A DNA stretch of 64,000 bases, from NCBI GenBank assembly GCA_016650445.1, contig JAENVS010000018.1:25347-89346 (forward strand). The letters are read 5' to 3'. This document shows, one piece after another, positions 51,238 through 59,827 of this stretch. Made by a program: the position numbers and the translations under genes. Source of the DNA: Frankiaceae bacterium (GTDB lineage: Bacteria > Actinomycetota > Actinomycetes > Mycobacteriales > SCTD01). Within the stretch, counting starts at the first letter, position 1; each line of letters starts with the position of its first letter. Below the pieces are notes generated by a model. That model ran no database searches. It was given only the letters and a program-made list of their open reading frames with translations, and was not told where the DNA came from.

Positions 51238-51756
51238 CTAGGGGAAGATCCGGGTGCGGTACGTGACGGTCACGACCGGGCGGCCGGCGTCGTCGAGAAC
51301 GGAGACCTCACCCCTCTCGCCGCGCTGTCGGGCCGGCTCGACGCGGGTGTCGGACGACACCACGAAGGTGTCGCCGGGCGGCGGCGCGAACTCGTAGACG
51401 TCGTACGCGCCGGTCGTGGTCTCGGACTCCGCAGCCGGACCGAAGCTGTTCTCGTCGAACAGGTCGAAGTACGCGCTGGAGAACCGCATCTTGATCGGCC
51501 CGTCGAACCCGCCCGGTCGCTTCACCTCGACCTCGTACCGGATCGCATGACCGGGACGGCTGACGGTCGGGTGCGTGACCGTCACCGTGTAGCCGCCACC
51601 GCTCGACGTGGACTCGCCAGTGCGGGTGCCGAACGTCCCGAGGGCGCCGGCGAGGACGAACAGGACCAGCACGCCGAGACCGATGCGCCGCTGGTTGCGC
51701 GCCCGGCGCACCTGCTCCGGACTGCGCGGCCCGGGAAGCGTGGACGTGTCGGTCAC
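51238..51756 (-). CDS. Membrane-anchored protein upstream of DUF421
   Basis: 172 residues. A short basic cytoplasmic part (RRARNQRR), one membrane helix (IGLGVLVLFVLAGALGTFG), then an extracellular beta-rich domain (YTVTVTHPTVSRPGHAIRYEVEVKRPGG ... TYRTRIFP). Not recognised, but such single-pass proteins regularly precede DUF421 genes in actinobacteria, which suggests they act together. Confidence 0.75.
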   Translation of the reverse strand: MTDTSTLPGPRSPEQVRRARNQRRIGLGVLVLFVLAGALGTFGTRTGESTSSGGGYTVTVTHPTVSRPGHAIRYEVEVKRPGGFDGPIKMRFSSAYFDLFDENSFGPAAESETTTGAYDVYEFAPPPGDTFVVSSDTRVEPARQRGERGEVSVLDDAGRPVVTVTYRTRIFP

Positions 51757-51930
51757 GCCTTCGACGTACCCGCATGATCAACTCCGTAACGACGCCCAGG
51801 ACTCAAATGCGACGTAGAACAGGACCGCCCCTGGCGGTGTCGGCGGCCGCCACGGCAGACTGGGTGCAGGCTCGGTCATGAACCCCGCCCTACCCGGGTA
51901 CGGCGGACGACACCCGACAGAGGAGCGCAC

Positions 51931-52161
51931 GTGACCGGTGTGGTGCCCGCAGCTCTGACCGACGAGGCCCTCGAGCGCGAGCTGGCCCATCTCCACGAGA
52001 CCCGCCACGACACGTTCCTGCACGGCAGCGAGGACGCCTTGCAGTTCCACACCGTGCGTACTTCGGAGCTCGAGGAGGAGTACCTCCGGCGCAATCCGGA
52101 CAGGGTCATCGATGCCCGACGCACCCGGCACGGCTCACGCGAGCTGTCCGGACAGGACTGA
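51931..52161 (+). CDS. DUF6158-like small protein
   Basis: 76 residues: LTDEALERELAHLHETRHDTFLHGSEDAL, then TSELEEEYLRRNPDR. The His-rich helix with the E-L-x-x-L-H-E-T-R-H pattern is that of DUF6158. GTG start with gaggagcgca upstream. Function unknown. A GGGTAC sequence at 51896-51901 could be the -10 of a stress-sigma promoter, though no matching -35 is seen. Confidence 0.75.
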   Translation: MTGVVPAALTDEALERELAHLHETRHDTFLHGSEDALQFHTVRTSELEEEYLRRNPDRVIDARRTRHGSRELSGQD

Positions 52162-52177
52162 GGAAAGAGGACTGCAG

Positions 52178-52339
52178 ATGACCACCCCCGAGGCCGATCC
52201 CGCCGACGTGGCAGAGCAACACGCGTCTGCTGCCCGCGACGAACCCCGGCCCCCCGACGTCGATCTGCCGCTGGAGGCGCCGGAGGCGGACGTCGCCGAG
52301 CAGGCCGTCGTCGTCGAGCAGGACGACGAGTACCGCTAG
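52178..52339 (+). CDS. Small acidic protein with repeated ADVAEQ motif
   Basis: 53 residues from ATG 52178, with aggaaagagg upstream. Two copies of a motif (ADPADVAEQ and PEADVAEQ) separated by PPDVDLPLEAPE. Highly acidic and probably unstructured. Similar small proteins with this motif occur in other actinobacteria, with no known role. It follows the DUF6158-like gene by 16 nt, so the two are probably co-transcribed. Confidence 0.7.
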   Translation: MTTPEADPADVAEQHASAARDEPRPPDVDLPLEAPEADVAEQAVVVEQDDEYR

Positions 52340-52369
52340 GTTCGGGGCGGCTGTGGCATCGTCGGGGGC

Positions 52370-53029
52370 GTGACTACCGGGACGGCAGCGGCAAGCGGCG
52401 CAGCGGGCCGCGGCACCCGCCTGCCGCGCTCGGCCCGGCGCAAGCAGCTGCTGGGTGCGGCGCAGGAGATCTTCGTCGCGCAGGGCTATCACGCGGCGGC
52501 GATGGACGACATCGCGGAGCGGGCCGGTGTCAGCAAACCGGTGCTGTACCAGCACTTCCCGGGCAAGCTCGAGCTCTACCTCGCCCTGCTCGATCAGCAC
52601 GCGACTGAGCTCGTCAAGAAGGTCCGCGTCGCGCTCGCCTCGACGACCGACAACCGACAGCGGGTGGAGGCCTCGGTCGCGGCGTACTTCGACTTCGTCG
52701 ACGGGGAGGGAACCGACGGGGAGGGCGCCTTCCGGCTGGTCTTCGAGAGCGACCTGCGCAACGACCCCGCTGTGAGCGAGCGCGTGGAGCGCATGATCCA
52801 GGAGTGCGTCGACGCCCTCGCCGAGACGATCGCGCACGACACCGGCTACCGCGCCGAGGAGGCCGAGCTGCTGTCGGTCGCGCTGTCCGGGCTCATGGAG
52901 GTCGGCGCCCGATGGTGGCTCGCCTCCGAGGGACAGCTGTCGAAGGAGCGGGCGATGGAGCTGCTGGTCGGCCTGACCTGGCGGGGGATCTCGGGCGCTC
53001 CGCTCTCGACGGACCCGACGGTCACCTGA
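52370..53029 (+). CDS. TetR-family regulator
   Basis: 219 residues. The N-terminal helix-turn-helix is QEIFVAQGYHAAAMDDIAERAGVSKPVLYQHFPGKLELYLALL, a good TetR match. The C-terminal ligand domain has no recognisable binding residues. It corresponds in position to M. tuberculosis Rv3208, beside the DUF3107 gene. GTG start at 52370. Targets unknown; no obvious palindrome is seen near its own start. Confidence 0.94.
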   Translation: MTTGTAAASGAAGRGTRLPRSARRKQLLGAAQEIFVAQGYHAAAMDDIAERAGVSKPVLYQHFPGKLELYLALLDQHATELVKKVRVALASTTDNRQRVEASVAAYFDFVDGEGTDGEGAFRLVFESDLRNDPAVSERVERMIQECVDALAETIAHDTGYRAEEAELLSVALSGLMEVGARWWLASEGQLSKERAMELLVGLTWRGISGAPLSTDPTVT

Positions 53030-53124
53030 GCCCGGTTGCGCTTGCAGCGGACGCGTGCGCTGCGATGCCCGCGCTCGACTAACCTCGGTTGTCCGTACGA
53101 CGCATCAAGAACCGGAGGCACCTG

Positions 53125-53352
53125 GTGGAGGTCAAGATCGGCGTGCAGTTCGCCACCCGCGAGCTCGTGCTCGAAAGTGGCCAGACCCCGGAGCAGGTCG
53201 CGAAGGCGGTGGCCGAGGCGCTGAAGGCAGATCTGGGCATCCTCACCCTCGAGGACGACAAGGGCCGCCGCATCCTCGTCCCGGCCGACAAGCTGGCCTA
53301 CGTCGAGATCGCCGAGAACGAGACCCGGCGGGTGGGCTTCGGCACCATCTAG
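53125..53352 (+). CDS. DUF3107 protein (TB9.4-like)
   Basis: 75 residues: VEVKIGVQFATRELVLESGQTPEQVAKAVAEAL ... RRILVPADKLAYVEIAENETRRVGFG. This matches DUF3107, known in mycobacteria as the antigen TB9.4 (Rv3208A). GTG start with GGAGG 7 nt upstream. It is conserved directly after the TetR gene in many actinobacteria; function not known. Confidence 0.93.
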   Translation: MEVKIGVQFATRELVLESGQTPEQVAKAVAEALKADLGILTLEDDKGRRILVPADKLAYVEIAENETRRVGFGTI

Positions 53353-53480
53353 GTTCGCGGGATGTGACAGGCAACTCACACGTCGAGGTCAGTTTCGGCT
53401 GGATTTCGGTTCAGTTCCCGAAGCATCGGGCAGACGTCTCCTCAACGGACCAGCCGGTCCGACAACGAGGAGGAAGACCC

Positions 53481-53732
53481 GTGGGCACCATCATCGTTCT
53501 GCTATTCGTCGGTCTCGTCGTGGGCGCACTCGCCCGCGCCGTGCTGCCTGGCCGCCAGGCGCTCCCGATCTGGCTCACCATGCTCATCGGCGCCGCCAGC
53601 CTGCTGCTCGCCGGCCTCATCATCCCGGGCGACCGCACCCTGATCGAGCTCATCGTCGGCGTGGCCGTCGCGGCCGGTGTCATCGCCCTCACCCAGGGCG
53701 GCCTGCGCAGCCGCAGCACCACGCGCGTCTAG
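53481..53732 (+). CDS. Small GlsB/YeaQ-like membrane protein
   Basis: 83 residues with three hydrophobic helices: IIVLLFVGLVVGALARAVLP, ALPIWLTMLIGAASLLLAGL and LIELIVGVAVAAGVIAL. The G-x-x-A-R-x-x-x-P motif after helix 1 is typical of transglycosylase-associated (YeaQ/YmgE) proteins. GTG start with gaggaggaag upstream. Confidence 0.82.
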   Translation: MGTIIVLLFVGLVVGALARAVLPGRQALPIWLTMLIGAASLLLAGLIIPGDRTLIELIVGVAVAAGVIALTQGGLRSRSTTRV

Positions 53733-53750
53733 GACCACACCCGGCACGAC

Positions 53751-53786
53751 CGGAGCCCGGTTCCCGTTCAAGGGAGCCGGGCTCCG
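53751..53786. terminator. Bidirectional terminator between convergent genes
   Basis: 15-bp stem with one G-U mismatch, arms 53751-53765 and 53772-53786, loop gttcaa. It lies between the plus-strand membrane protein gene and the minus-strand ferritin-like gene. Confidence 0.8.
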
Positions 53787-53792
53787 CGCCGT

Positions 53793-54458
53793 CTACGGTT
53801 GGAGGCCGAGGGCCTGCATCCGCGCGGTGTGGTTGTCGGTGAGCCGGGTGAGCAGGCGGGCGATCCCGGCGAGGTCGCCGCTGCCACCCACGAGCAGCTC
53901 GGTCAGCGCCTCCCGCTCGACCGCGACCCGCTGCGCCTGCAGCAGGGCCTCGCCGACGAGCCGCCGGGCCCAGAGCGCGAGCCGGCCGGCGACCGCGGGG
54001 TCCTCCGCCGTCGCCTCTCGCACCCGGCTGACGGCGAACTCCGCCTGGCCGGTGTCGGCGAGCACGTGCAGCACCAGCCCGCGGGTGTCCTCGTCCTTCA
54101 CGAAGGCCGACACCTCGCGGTAGAAGTCGGTGGCCAGCCCGTCGCCGACGTACGCCTTGATGAGTCCTTCGAGCCAGTCATTCGGGTCGGTCGTGTCGTG
54201 GAACTCGTCCAGCGGCGCCATGAACGGCTCCATGGCCTCCTCGGGGTCCACCCCGAGCTTGACCAGGTGGTCGCGCAGCAGGGTGAAGTGCGCGAACTCC
54301 GCCGCGGCCATGGTCGCGAGCGCGGCCTTGTCGCCGATGGACGGCGCAAGACGGGCATCACTGGCGAGCCGCTCGAAAGCGGTCAGCTCGCCGTAGGCCA
54401 GCACCCCGAGCAGGTCGATCGTCGCGGCGTCGACACCCGACTCCACGACACCGCCCAC
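53793..54458 (-). CDS. Ferritin-like (MiaE-type) protein
   Basis: 221 residues, all helical, with pairs of carboxylate-His motifs: YGELTAFERL, AAAEFAHFTLLRDHL and a later GQAEFAVSRVREA region that could form a di-iron site. Annotated in mycobacteria (Rv3210c) as a ferritin-like or tRNA-hydroxylase-like protein. Whether it hydroxylates tRNA is not known. GTG 54458 lies 6 nt after TAGGGT, so the transcript is probably leaderless. Confidence 0.85.
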   Translation of the reverse strand: MGGVVESGVDAATIDLLGVLAYGELTAFERLASDARLAPSIGDKAALATMAAAEFAHFTLLRDHLVKLGVDPEEAMEPFMAPLDEFHDTTDPNDWLEGLIKAYVGDGLATDFYREVSAFVKDEDTRGLVLHVLADTGQAEFAVSRVREATAEDPAVAGRLALWARRLVGEALLQAQRVAVEREALTELLVGGSGDLAGIARLLTRLTDNHTARMQALGLQP

Positions 54459-54464
54459 GGGGGG

Positions 54465-54480
54465 ACCCTAGCGGTAGGAT
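54465..54480. promoter_or_regulatory. Divergent -10 elements for ferritin-like gene and rhlE
   Basis: On the minus strand TAGGGT (54465-54470) lies 6 nt before GTG 54458. On the plus strand TAGGAT (54475-54480) would start transcription near 54487. The two elements are 4 bp apart. Confidence 0.5.
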
Positions 54481-54570
54481 GAGGTGAAGGAGACGGCGCT
54501 CGCCGCCTCCCCCGTGTGCGCGGACCTCTTCCGACGCCGGCGCGCCGACCCGCCCGTCTCTCTCGACGGG

Positions 54571-56280
54571 ATGGTCGCTGCGAGCCCGCTCCTGCCGTGG
54601 TCGGCGCGACTCCCGGAAGGCTCCGCCCTGACCACGCCAGACGTACAAGAAGACACTGCTGCGCCCATCGACGCTCCCAACGGCTTCGCGGCCCTCGGTG
54701 CGCGTCCCGAGACCGTCGAGGCTCTCGCCGCCCTCGGCATCACGTCGCCCTTCGCGATCCAGACGATGACGCTGCCGATCGCGTTGTCCGGCCACGACCT
54801 CATCGGCCAGGCCCGCACCGGCACCGGCAAGACGCTGGGCTTCGGCGTACCCATGCTCAACGTCGTCAAGAACAAGGCCGAGGGCGCCAACGGCACCCCG
54901 CAGGCGCTCGTCGTCGTCCCGACCCGCGAGCTCTGCGTCCAGGTCGCGAAGGACCTCGAGAACGCCGGGAAGGTCCGCAGCATCCGGGTGCAGACCATCT
55001 ACGGCGGGCGGGCGTTCGAGCCGCAGCTCGAGGCGTTGCGCAAGGGCGTCGACATCGTGGTCGGTACGCCGGGACGGCTGCTCGACCTGGCTCGCCAGGG
55101 CCATCTGAACCTCGGGCAGGTCGAGGTGCTCGTCCTCGACGAGGCCGACGAGATGCTCGACCTCGGGTTCCTCCCCGACGTGGAGCGCATCCTCGAGCAG
55201 ACGCCGACCGAGCGGCAGACGATGCTGTTCTCGGCCACGATGCCGAGCCCGGTCGTCGCGATGGCCCGGCGGTTCATGCGGCAACCGACGCACATCAGGG
55301 CCGAGGAGCCCGACGAGAACCGCACGGTCCCCGAGACGCGCATCTTCGCCTACCGCGCGCACTCAATGGACAAGGGTGAGGTGCTCGCCCGCATCCTGCA
55401 GGCCGAGGGGCGCGGCCTGACGATGGTCTTCTGCCGCACCAAGCGGACCTGCGACAAGGTTGCCGCCGACATGCAGGACCGCGGCTTCGCGGCCGCAGCG
55501 GTGCACGGCGACCTCGGCCAGGGCGCCCGCGAACAGGCACTGCGCGCGTTCCGTTCCGGGAAGATCGACGTGCTCGTCGCAACCGACGTGGCAGCGCGTG
55601 GCATCGACGTACAAGACGTGACGCACGTCATCAACTACCAGTGCCCCGACGAGGAGCGCACCTTCCTGCACCGCATCGGCCGAACGGGACGCGCGGGCGC
55701 GAAGGGCGTCGCCGTGACGTTCGTCGACTGGGACGACATGCCCAAGTGGGGGCTGATCAACAAGGCCCTCGACCTGCCGCACCCCGAGCCGGTGGAGACC
55801 TACTCGTCGAGCAAGCACCTCTACACCGACCTGGATATCCCCGACGGCACGACGGGGAAGCTGCCGCGGTCGGCACGCACCCGGGCCGGCCTCGACGCGG
55901 AGCAGGTCGAGGACATCGGCGAGACCGGCCGCAAGCCGCGCCGCCCCGAGGCCAGCGGCCGTGGCAGCCGCGACGGCGGGCGCGACGGCGGCCGCAGCGG
56001 GGGGTCGCGCGACGGCGGGCGAGGCGCACGCGACGAGGTCGTGGCCGCGGACGACGCACCCCAGCTGCCCAAGCGCACGAGCGGCAGCCGCCGACGCACC
56101 CGCGGTGGTGGTGGCGACGACGCCGAGCCGGCCGTAGCGGCAGCCGGGGCGGCGACATCCGCGGGGACATCGGCGGCGGGCAGTGCCGACGGCGAGACCG
56201 CAGGGCGACGACGCCGGCGCGGCGGCCGCGGCCGCGGGGGCGGCGCCGGCAGCACCGCGGAGGTCGGCAGCACGGACTGA
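54571..56280 (+). CDS. rhlE: DEAD-box RNA helicase RhlE-like
   Basis: 569 residues from ATG 54571. DEAD-box motifs: ARTGTGKTLGFGVP, PTRELCVQVA, TPGRLLDLA, VLDEADEMLDLGF, FSATMP, ATDVAARGIDVQDV, HRIGRTGRAGAKG. A C-terminal tail of about 120 residues is rich in Arg/Gly and repeats (GRGSRDGGRDGGRSGG, RRRRGGRGRG), likely RNA-binding. The frame is open from GTG 54484. A CTG at 54628 with ggaagg upstream starts the conserved TTPDVQEDTAAP segment and may be the real start. Position equals Rv3211. Confidence 0.92.
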   Translation: MVAASPLLPWSARLPEGSALTTPDVQEDTAAPIDAPNGFAALGARPETVEALAALGITSPFAIQTMTLPIALSGHDLIGQARTGTGKTLGFGVPMLNVVKNKAEGANGTPQALVVVPTRELCVQVAKDLENAGKVRSIRVQTIYGGRAFEPQLEALRKGVDIVVGTPGRLLDLARQGHLNLGQVEVLVLDEADEMLDLGFLPDVERILEQTPTERQTMLFSATMPSPVVAMARRFMRQPTHIRAEEPDENRTVPETRIFAYRAHSMDKGEVLARILQAEGRGLTMVFCRTKRTCDKVAADMQDRGFAAAAVHGDLGQGAREQALRAFRSGKIDVLVATDVAARGIDVQDVTHVINYQCPDEERTFLHRIGRTGRAGAKGVAVTFVDWDDMPKWGLINKALDLPHPEPVETYSSSKHLYTDLDIPDGTTGKLPRSARTRAGLDAEQVEDIGETGRKPRRPEASGRGSRDGGRDGGRSGGSRDGGRGARDEVVAADDAPQLPKRTSGSRRRTRGGGGDDAEPAVAAAGAATSAGTSAAGSADGETAGRRRRRGGRGRGGGAGSTAEVGSTD

Positions 56281-56329
56281 CCCCGTTCGGGGCTCAAGCC
56301 CCACCACTCGACGTTCCGACGTCAAAGGC

Positions 56330-56770
56330 ATGGTGCTGAAGAAGGTGGCTGGCGCGCGCGTGGGTGAGGACGCCGAGGACCTGCGGTCCTGGCTGGCGTC
56401 ACTGGACGGGGCCCCAGAGGTCCACGAGACGGTCGTGCTGGCCTGCGCCCAGCACGGCGACGAGCGCCCCACGTGGGCCTACGTCGAGGGCACCGCGGCC
56501 GAGGGCATCGCCCGCCGCCGCTGCCTCGCGTGCGCCACGGCGGTGCACCTGCTCGACTCCGCGTCGAGATGGACGCACCCGCCGATGCGGTCCTGCATCG
56601 GTTGCGGCACGTCGATCGTCGAGGTCGCGGCGGGCCTGAGCATCCCCGACGGCGAGCACGTCGAGTGGGTCGTCGTGGGCGTGCGCTGCGTCGAGTGCGG
56701 CCGCCTCGCCGGGCTCACCGACATGGTCGTCGACTCGCTCCCCCTCGCAGAGGTTCTCTCGGCGCTCTAG
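56330..56770 (+). CDS. Zinc-ribbon protein of unknown function
   Basis: 146 residues with several cysteine pairs: RCLACATAVH, SCIGCGTSI and VRCVECGRLAG, suggesting two zinc knuckles. The N-terminal part (VLACAQHGDERPTWAYVEG) begins with a further Cys/His. Not recognised. It follows rhlE by 49 nt and is probably co-transcribed with it. Confidence 0.75.
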   Translation: MVLKKVAGARVGEDAEDLRSWLASLDGAPEVHETVVLACAQHGDERPTWAYVEGTAAEGIARRRCLACATAVHLLDSASRWTHPPMRSCIGCGTSIVEVAAGLSIPDGEHVEWVVVGVRCVECGRLAGLTDMVVDSLPLAEVLSAL

Positions 56771-56805
56771 GTAGTCCTGCACCCGGTCGTGCGAGGCTGA
56801 TGACG

Positions 56806-57642
56806 ATGAGCGTGCAGGAGACGACCCGGACCGACGCCGGGCTCTACGGGCCGGACAGCGTCACCTGGCGGGTGCACGCAGATCCGTCGATGGCCCTAGC
56901 CGGACTCCGCGCGCTCTTCCTGCAGGCGGTCCACCCCCTCGCGATGGCCGGCGTGGCACAGCACAGCGACTTCCGAGCGGACCCCTGGGGCCGGCTGTTC
57001 CGGACCGCCGACTACGTCGGGGTGACGACGTACGGAACCCGCGCCGAGGCGGAGCGCGCCGGGGCGAAGGTGCGCGGCATCCACAAGAGACTGTCGGGGA
57101 TCGAGCCGGAGAGCGGTCGCACCTACCGCGTGTCCGACCCCGCGCTGCTGCTCTGGGTGCACTGCGTCGAGGTGGAGTCGTTCCTGACGACCGCGGTCCG
57201 GTCCGGCCTGCGGGTCTGCGCGGCCGACCGTGACCGCTACTACGCGGAGCAGACCCGCGGGTCGGCTCTCGTCGGGCTCGACCCGTCGACCGTGCCGGGG
57301 TCGGTCGCCGAGATGGCGGCGTACTTCGACCGGATGCGGCCCGAGCTGCACGTCACCGCAGAGGCACGTCGGACGGCGTCTTTCATCCTGTGGCCGCCGA
57401 TGCCGTCGAAGGTGGCGAGGGGCACGCCCGCCCGGCCGGCCTGGGTCGCCCTGGCGACGACGGCGTTCGGCATGCTGCCGCGCTGGGCGCGACGGCTCTA
57501 CCGGATGCCCGGGCTGCCCACCACCGACCTCGCGGCAACTGCGGCCGGCAGGGCGTTTCGGTCCGGGTTGCTCGTCGTACCCGAGCGGCTGAGGCACGGA
57601 CCGGAGCTCAAGGCCGCGCGGGCCCGGGTGGGCGGCTCGTAA
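56806..57642 (+). CDS. DUF2236 (MpaB/latex-clearing-like) oxygenase-family protein
   Basis: 278 residues from ATG 56806, with GAGG 9 nt upstream; ATG 56800 is also possible. DUF2236 signatures: LFLQAVHPLAMAGVAQHSDFRADPWGRLFRTADYV, then LLLWVHCVEVESFL. His residues in these two motifs bind haem in the rubber oxygenase branch of the family. The reaction is not known. Confidence 0.88.
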   Translation: MSVQETTRTDAGLYGPDSVTWRVHADPSMALAGLRALFLQAVHPLAMAGVAQHSDFRADPWGRLFRTADYVGVTTYGTRAEAERAGAKVRGIHKRLSGIEPESGRTYRVSDPALLLWVHCVEVESFLTTAVRSGLRVCAADRDRYYAEQTRGSALVGLDPSTVPGSVAEMAAYFDRMRPELHVTAEARRTASFILWPPMPSKVARGTPARPAWVALATTAFGMLPRWARRLYRMPGLPTTDLAATAAGRAFRSGLLVVPERLRHGPELKAARARVGGS

Positions 57643-57684
57643 TTCGGGTGCCGCGCGCGCCGCTGCCTGGCAGGGTGGCTCCTC

Positions 57685-58548
57685 GTGCCACTCACCCGCC
57701 GACCTGGAACCGCCGCTGACGCCCGTGGACTGGTTGAGGTCTACGCGGCGTACGACATGGTCGAGTTCGGCGAGTGCGACATGGAGCGGTCGGACATCGA
57801 GGCGATGCTCGCGCTCGAGGACAGCGAGAGCCTCGTGGTGGAAGACGACGGGATCGTCGGGTTCGCCGACCTGGCCGCCAACGGGGAGGCCGAAACGCTC
57901 GTCGATCCGTCGTACGACGGTGCTAAGGACCTGCACCGCGAGCTGCTCACCTGGGCGGTGCAGCGGGCCGGCGAGCGTGGGATCGGTCGACTCGAGCACT
58001 GGAGCGGAACGTCACCGGAGCATGCGTCGCGGGTGCTCGGGGCGGTCGGTTTCGAAGCGGTCAGGACGATGTGGCGGATGCACCGGGACCTGGCCGCTTA
58101 CCGACCCGAAGCAGTGTGGCCGGCCGGGGTGTCGATGCGGCGATTCGACCTCGAACGCGACGGCCGCGACGTCTGGCAGGTCGTGATGACGTCGTTCGCC
58201 GGGGCATACGGCAGCCACCTGCGACCGTACGACGACTGGGTGACGCGCACGATCGGCACCGGGTACGACGTCGTGTGCGCCGAGGAGGACGGAGCCGTCG
58301 TCGGTGTGGCCACGACGGGGGTGCGCGGCGGCGACGGTCACGTCGGCCAGTTGGCGGTGCTTCCCGAGCATCGTGGCCGCGGGATCGCCCGAGCTCTGCT
58401 GCACGAGTGCTTCCGGCGCGATGCCGTGGCCGGCCGAGCCGCGACAACGTTGGGCGTCGACGGCGAGAACAAGACCGCCCGGCAGCTGTACGAGAAGGCC
58501 GGCATGCGGGTGACCAAGGAGTTCCGACGCTGGGAGCGCGACGTCTAA
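57685..58548 (+). CDS. GNAT acetyltransferase, double domain
   Basis: 287 residues. The second half has the acetyl-CoA loop VGQLAVLPEHRGRGIARALLHECF and NKTARQLYEKAGMR; the first half (RPGTAADARGLVEVYAAYD ... VEDDGIVGFADL) is a degenerate GNAT. Two-domain GNATs of this kind include mycothiol synthase-like enzymes, but the key residues are not distinct enough for that name. GTG start. Its stop overlaps that of the convergent nuclease gene. Confidence 0.9.
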   Translation: MPLTRRPGTAADARGLVEVYAAYDMVEFGECDMERSDIEAMLALEDSESLVVEDDGIVGFADLAANGEAETLVDPSYDGAKDLHRELLTWAVQRAGERGIGRLEHWSGTSPEHASRVLGAVGFEAVRTMWRMHRDLAAYRPEAVWPAGVSMRRFDLERDGRDVWQVVMTSFAGAYGSHLRPYDDWVTRTIGTGYDVVCAEEDGAVVGVATTGVRGGDGHVGQLAVLPEHRGRGIARALLHECFRRDAVAGRAATTLGVDGENKTARQLYEKAGMRVTKEFRRWERDV

Positions 58549-59390
58549 GGCTCCTCTGCCGGCAACCCGTCCCACGGCTTCTTCGGGGCACCCGCCGCGG
58601 CAAGACCCGCAGGGCACGTGCGCACGAAGTCGCACCACCCGCACACCCGACTGACCCGCGGGGGGAAGAGCTCGTCGGCGTCTCCACCTGCCCGCAGGGC
58701 CTCGGCCGCGGCCACCGCTTCGGCGCCGATCGCCTCCGCCCGGGACAGGTGGCGCGCGAGCGACTCCTGTGTGTGGTCGAAGCGAGCCACCCTCCCCGTC
58801 GGGAGGTGATGCAGCTCGACGGCCGTGCAGGTCCGGCGCAAGGTGCGCTCGCACGCAAGCGCGTAGAGCGCGAGTGCGAGGGAGCCGCGCGCGTCGTCGA
58901 CGGTCAGCACGGACCGCCCGGTCTTGTAGTCGACGACGACCAGCTCGTCGCCGCGCCGGTCAACGCGGTCGACCCGGCCGCTGACGGCCAGCGCACCGGT
59001 GCGGGTGGCGACGGTGCGCTCGACACCGACCGGCTCGTCGTGCGGATCAAGCGCGGCGACGTAACGCGCGACCATGTCGCCGGCGTGCTCGCGGTGCCGG
59101 TCGGCCTGTGCCTCGTCGGTGAAGCCGTCGGTCGACCACGCGCGGTCCACCAAGGCGCGAGCCGTTGCCGGCGTACGACGCTCGACGGGCTCGGACCACC
59201 AGCGGCTCAGCGCGAGGTGCACCGCCGAGCCCACCGTGTTGTGCGCCCACGGCGGGCCCTTCGGCGGCGCGGGCCGGTCGAGGTAGGTCATGCGGTACAG
59301 ACGCGGGCAGTCGAGCCAGGTCGTGAGCCGCGACGGCGTGCACGAGAACAGCCTGGTGGGCATCCCCTCGAGCACCGTCTGCGTCGTCAT
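58545..59390 (-). CDS. RecB-like PD-(D/E)xK nuclease with iron-sulfur staple
   Basis: 281 residues. Nuclease motif LVVVDYKTGRS (Asp and Lys), a preceding GRVDRVDRRGDE, and four cysteines: one at the N-terminus in TTWLDCPRLYRMTYL and three in VCGWCDFVRTCP, matching the AddB-type 4Fe-4S staple, as in Cas4 and RecB-family exonucleases. It has no helicase part. It probably trims DNA ends; it may act with AdnAB or alone. Confidence 0.92.
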   Translation of the reverse strand: MTTQTVLEGMPTRLFSCTPSRLTTWLDCPRLYRMTYLDRPAPPKGPPWAHNTVGSAVHLALSRWWSEPVERRTPATARALVDRAWSTDGFTDEAQADRHREHAGDMVARYVAALDPHDEPVGVERTVATRTGALAVSGRVDRVDRRGDELVVVDYKTGRSVLTVDDARGSLALALYALACERTLRRTCTAVELHHLPTGRVARFDHTQESLARHLSRAEAIGAEAVAAAEALRAGGDADELFPPRVSRVCGWCDFVRTCPAGLAAAGAPKKPWDGLPAEEP

Positions 59391-59482
59391 CCCAGCATCG
59401 TCGCGCGGGGGTACGACGGAAGGCGCCTCGCCGCGCCGGCTGTGGACGGCTCGTCCGCATCCCCCGACGGAGCCGCCGGCGC

Positions 59483-59488
59483 TACGCT
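59483..59488 (+). promoter_or_regulatory. -10 element (TACGCT) for the leaderless padR gene
   Basis: The hexamer ends 6 nt before ATG 59495; no Shine-Dalgarno sequence lies between. Confidence 0.55.
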
Positions 59489-59494
59489 CCCGAC

Positions 59495-59827
59495 ATGCCT
59501 CGCCGTCGCGCTGGCGTCCTCCTGCCGCTCGAGCTGGAGCTGCTCGATGCGCTGCTGAGCACGCCGGACCAGCACGGGTTCGCGCTCGGTCAGGAGCTCA
59601 CCGCACACGGCGGCCGCAGCATCCTCGGCCACGGCACGCTCTACAAGGCGCTCGGACGGCTCGAGGCAGCCGGTCTGCTGACCAGCCACTGGGAGAGCGG
59701 CGACGCCTCGGCGCTCGGCCGACCGCTGCGGCGCCTGTACCGGGTGACCACGGACGGTCGAGCCGCGCTCGCAGCGGCACGGCCCGTCCGGACCCGCTCG
59801 ACCCGACCCGGCCTGGTGACGCCGTGA
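59495..59827 (+). CDS. PadR-family regulator
   Basis: 110 residues with a winged helix: LELELLDALLSTPDQHGFALGQEL, then GTLYKALGRLEAAGLLTSHWE. GTLYxxLxRLExxGL is the PadR signature. The C-terminal dimerisation helix is short. Its stop overlaps the GTG of a membrane protein (GTGA), a common regulator and target pair. Confidence 0.93.
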   Translation: MPRRRAGVLLPLELELLDALLSTPDQHGFALGQELTAHGGRSILGHGTLYKALGRLEAAGLLTSHWESGDASALGRPLRRLYRVTTDGRAALAAARPVRTRSTRPGLVTP

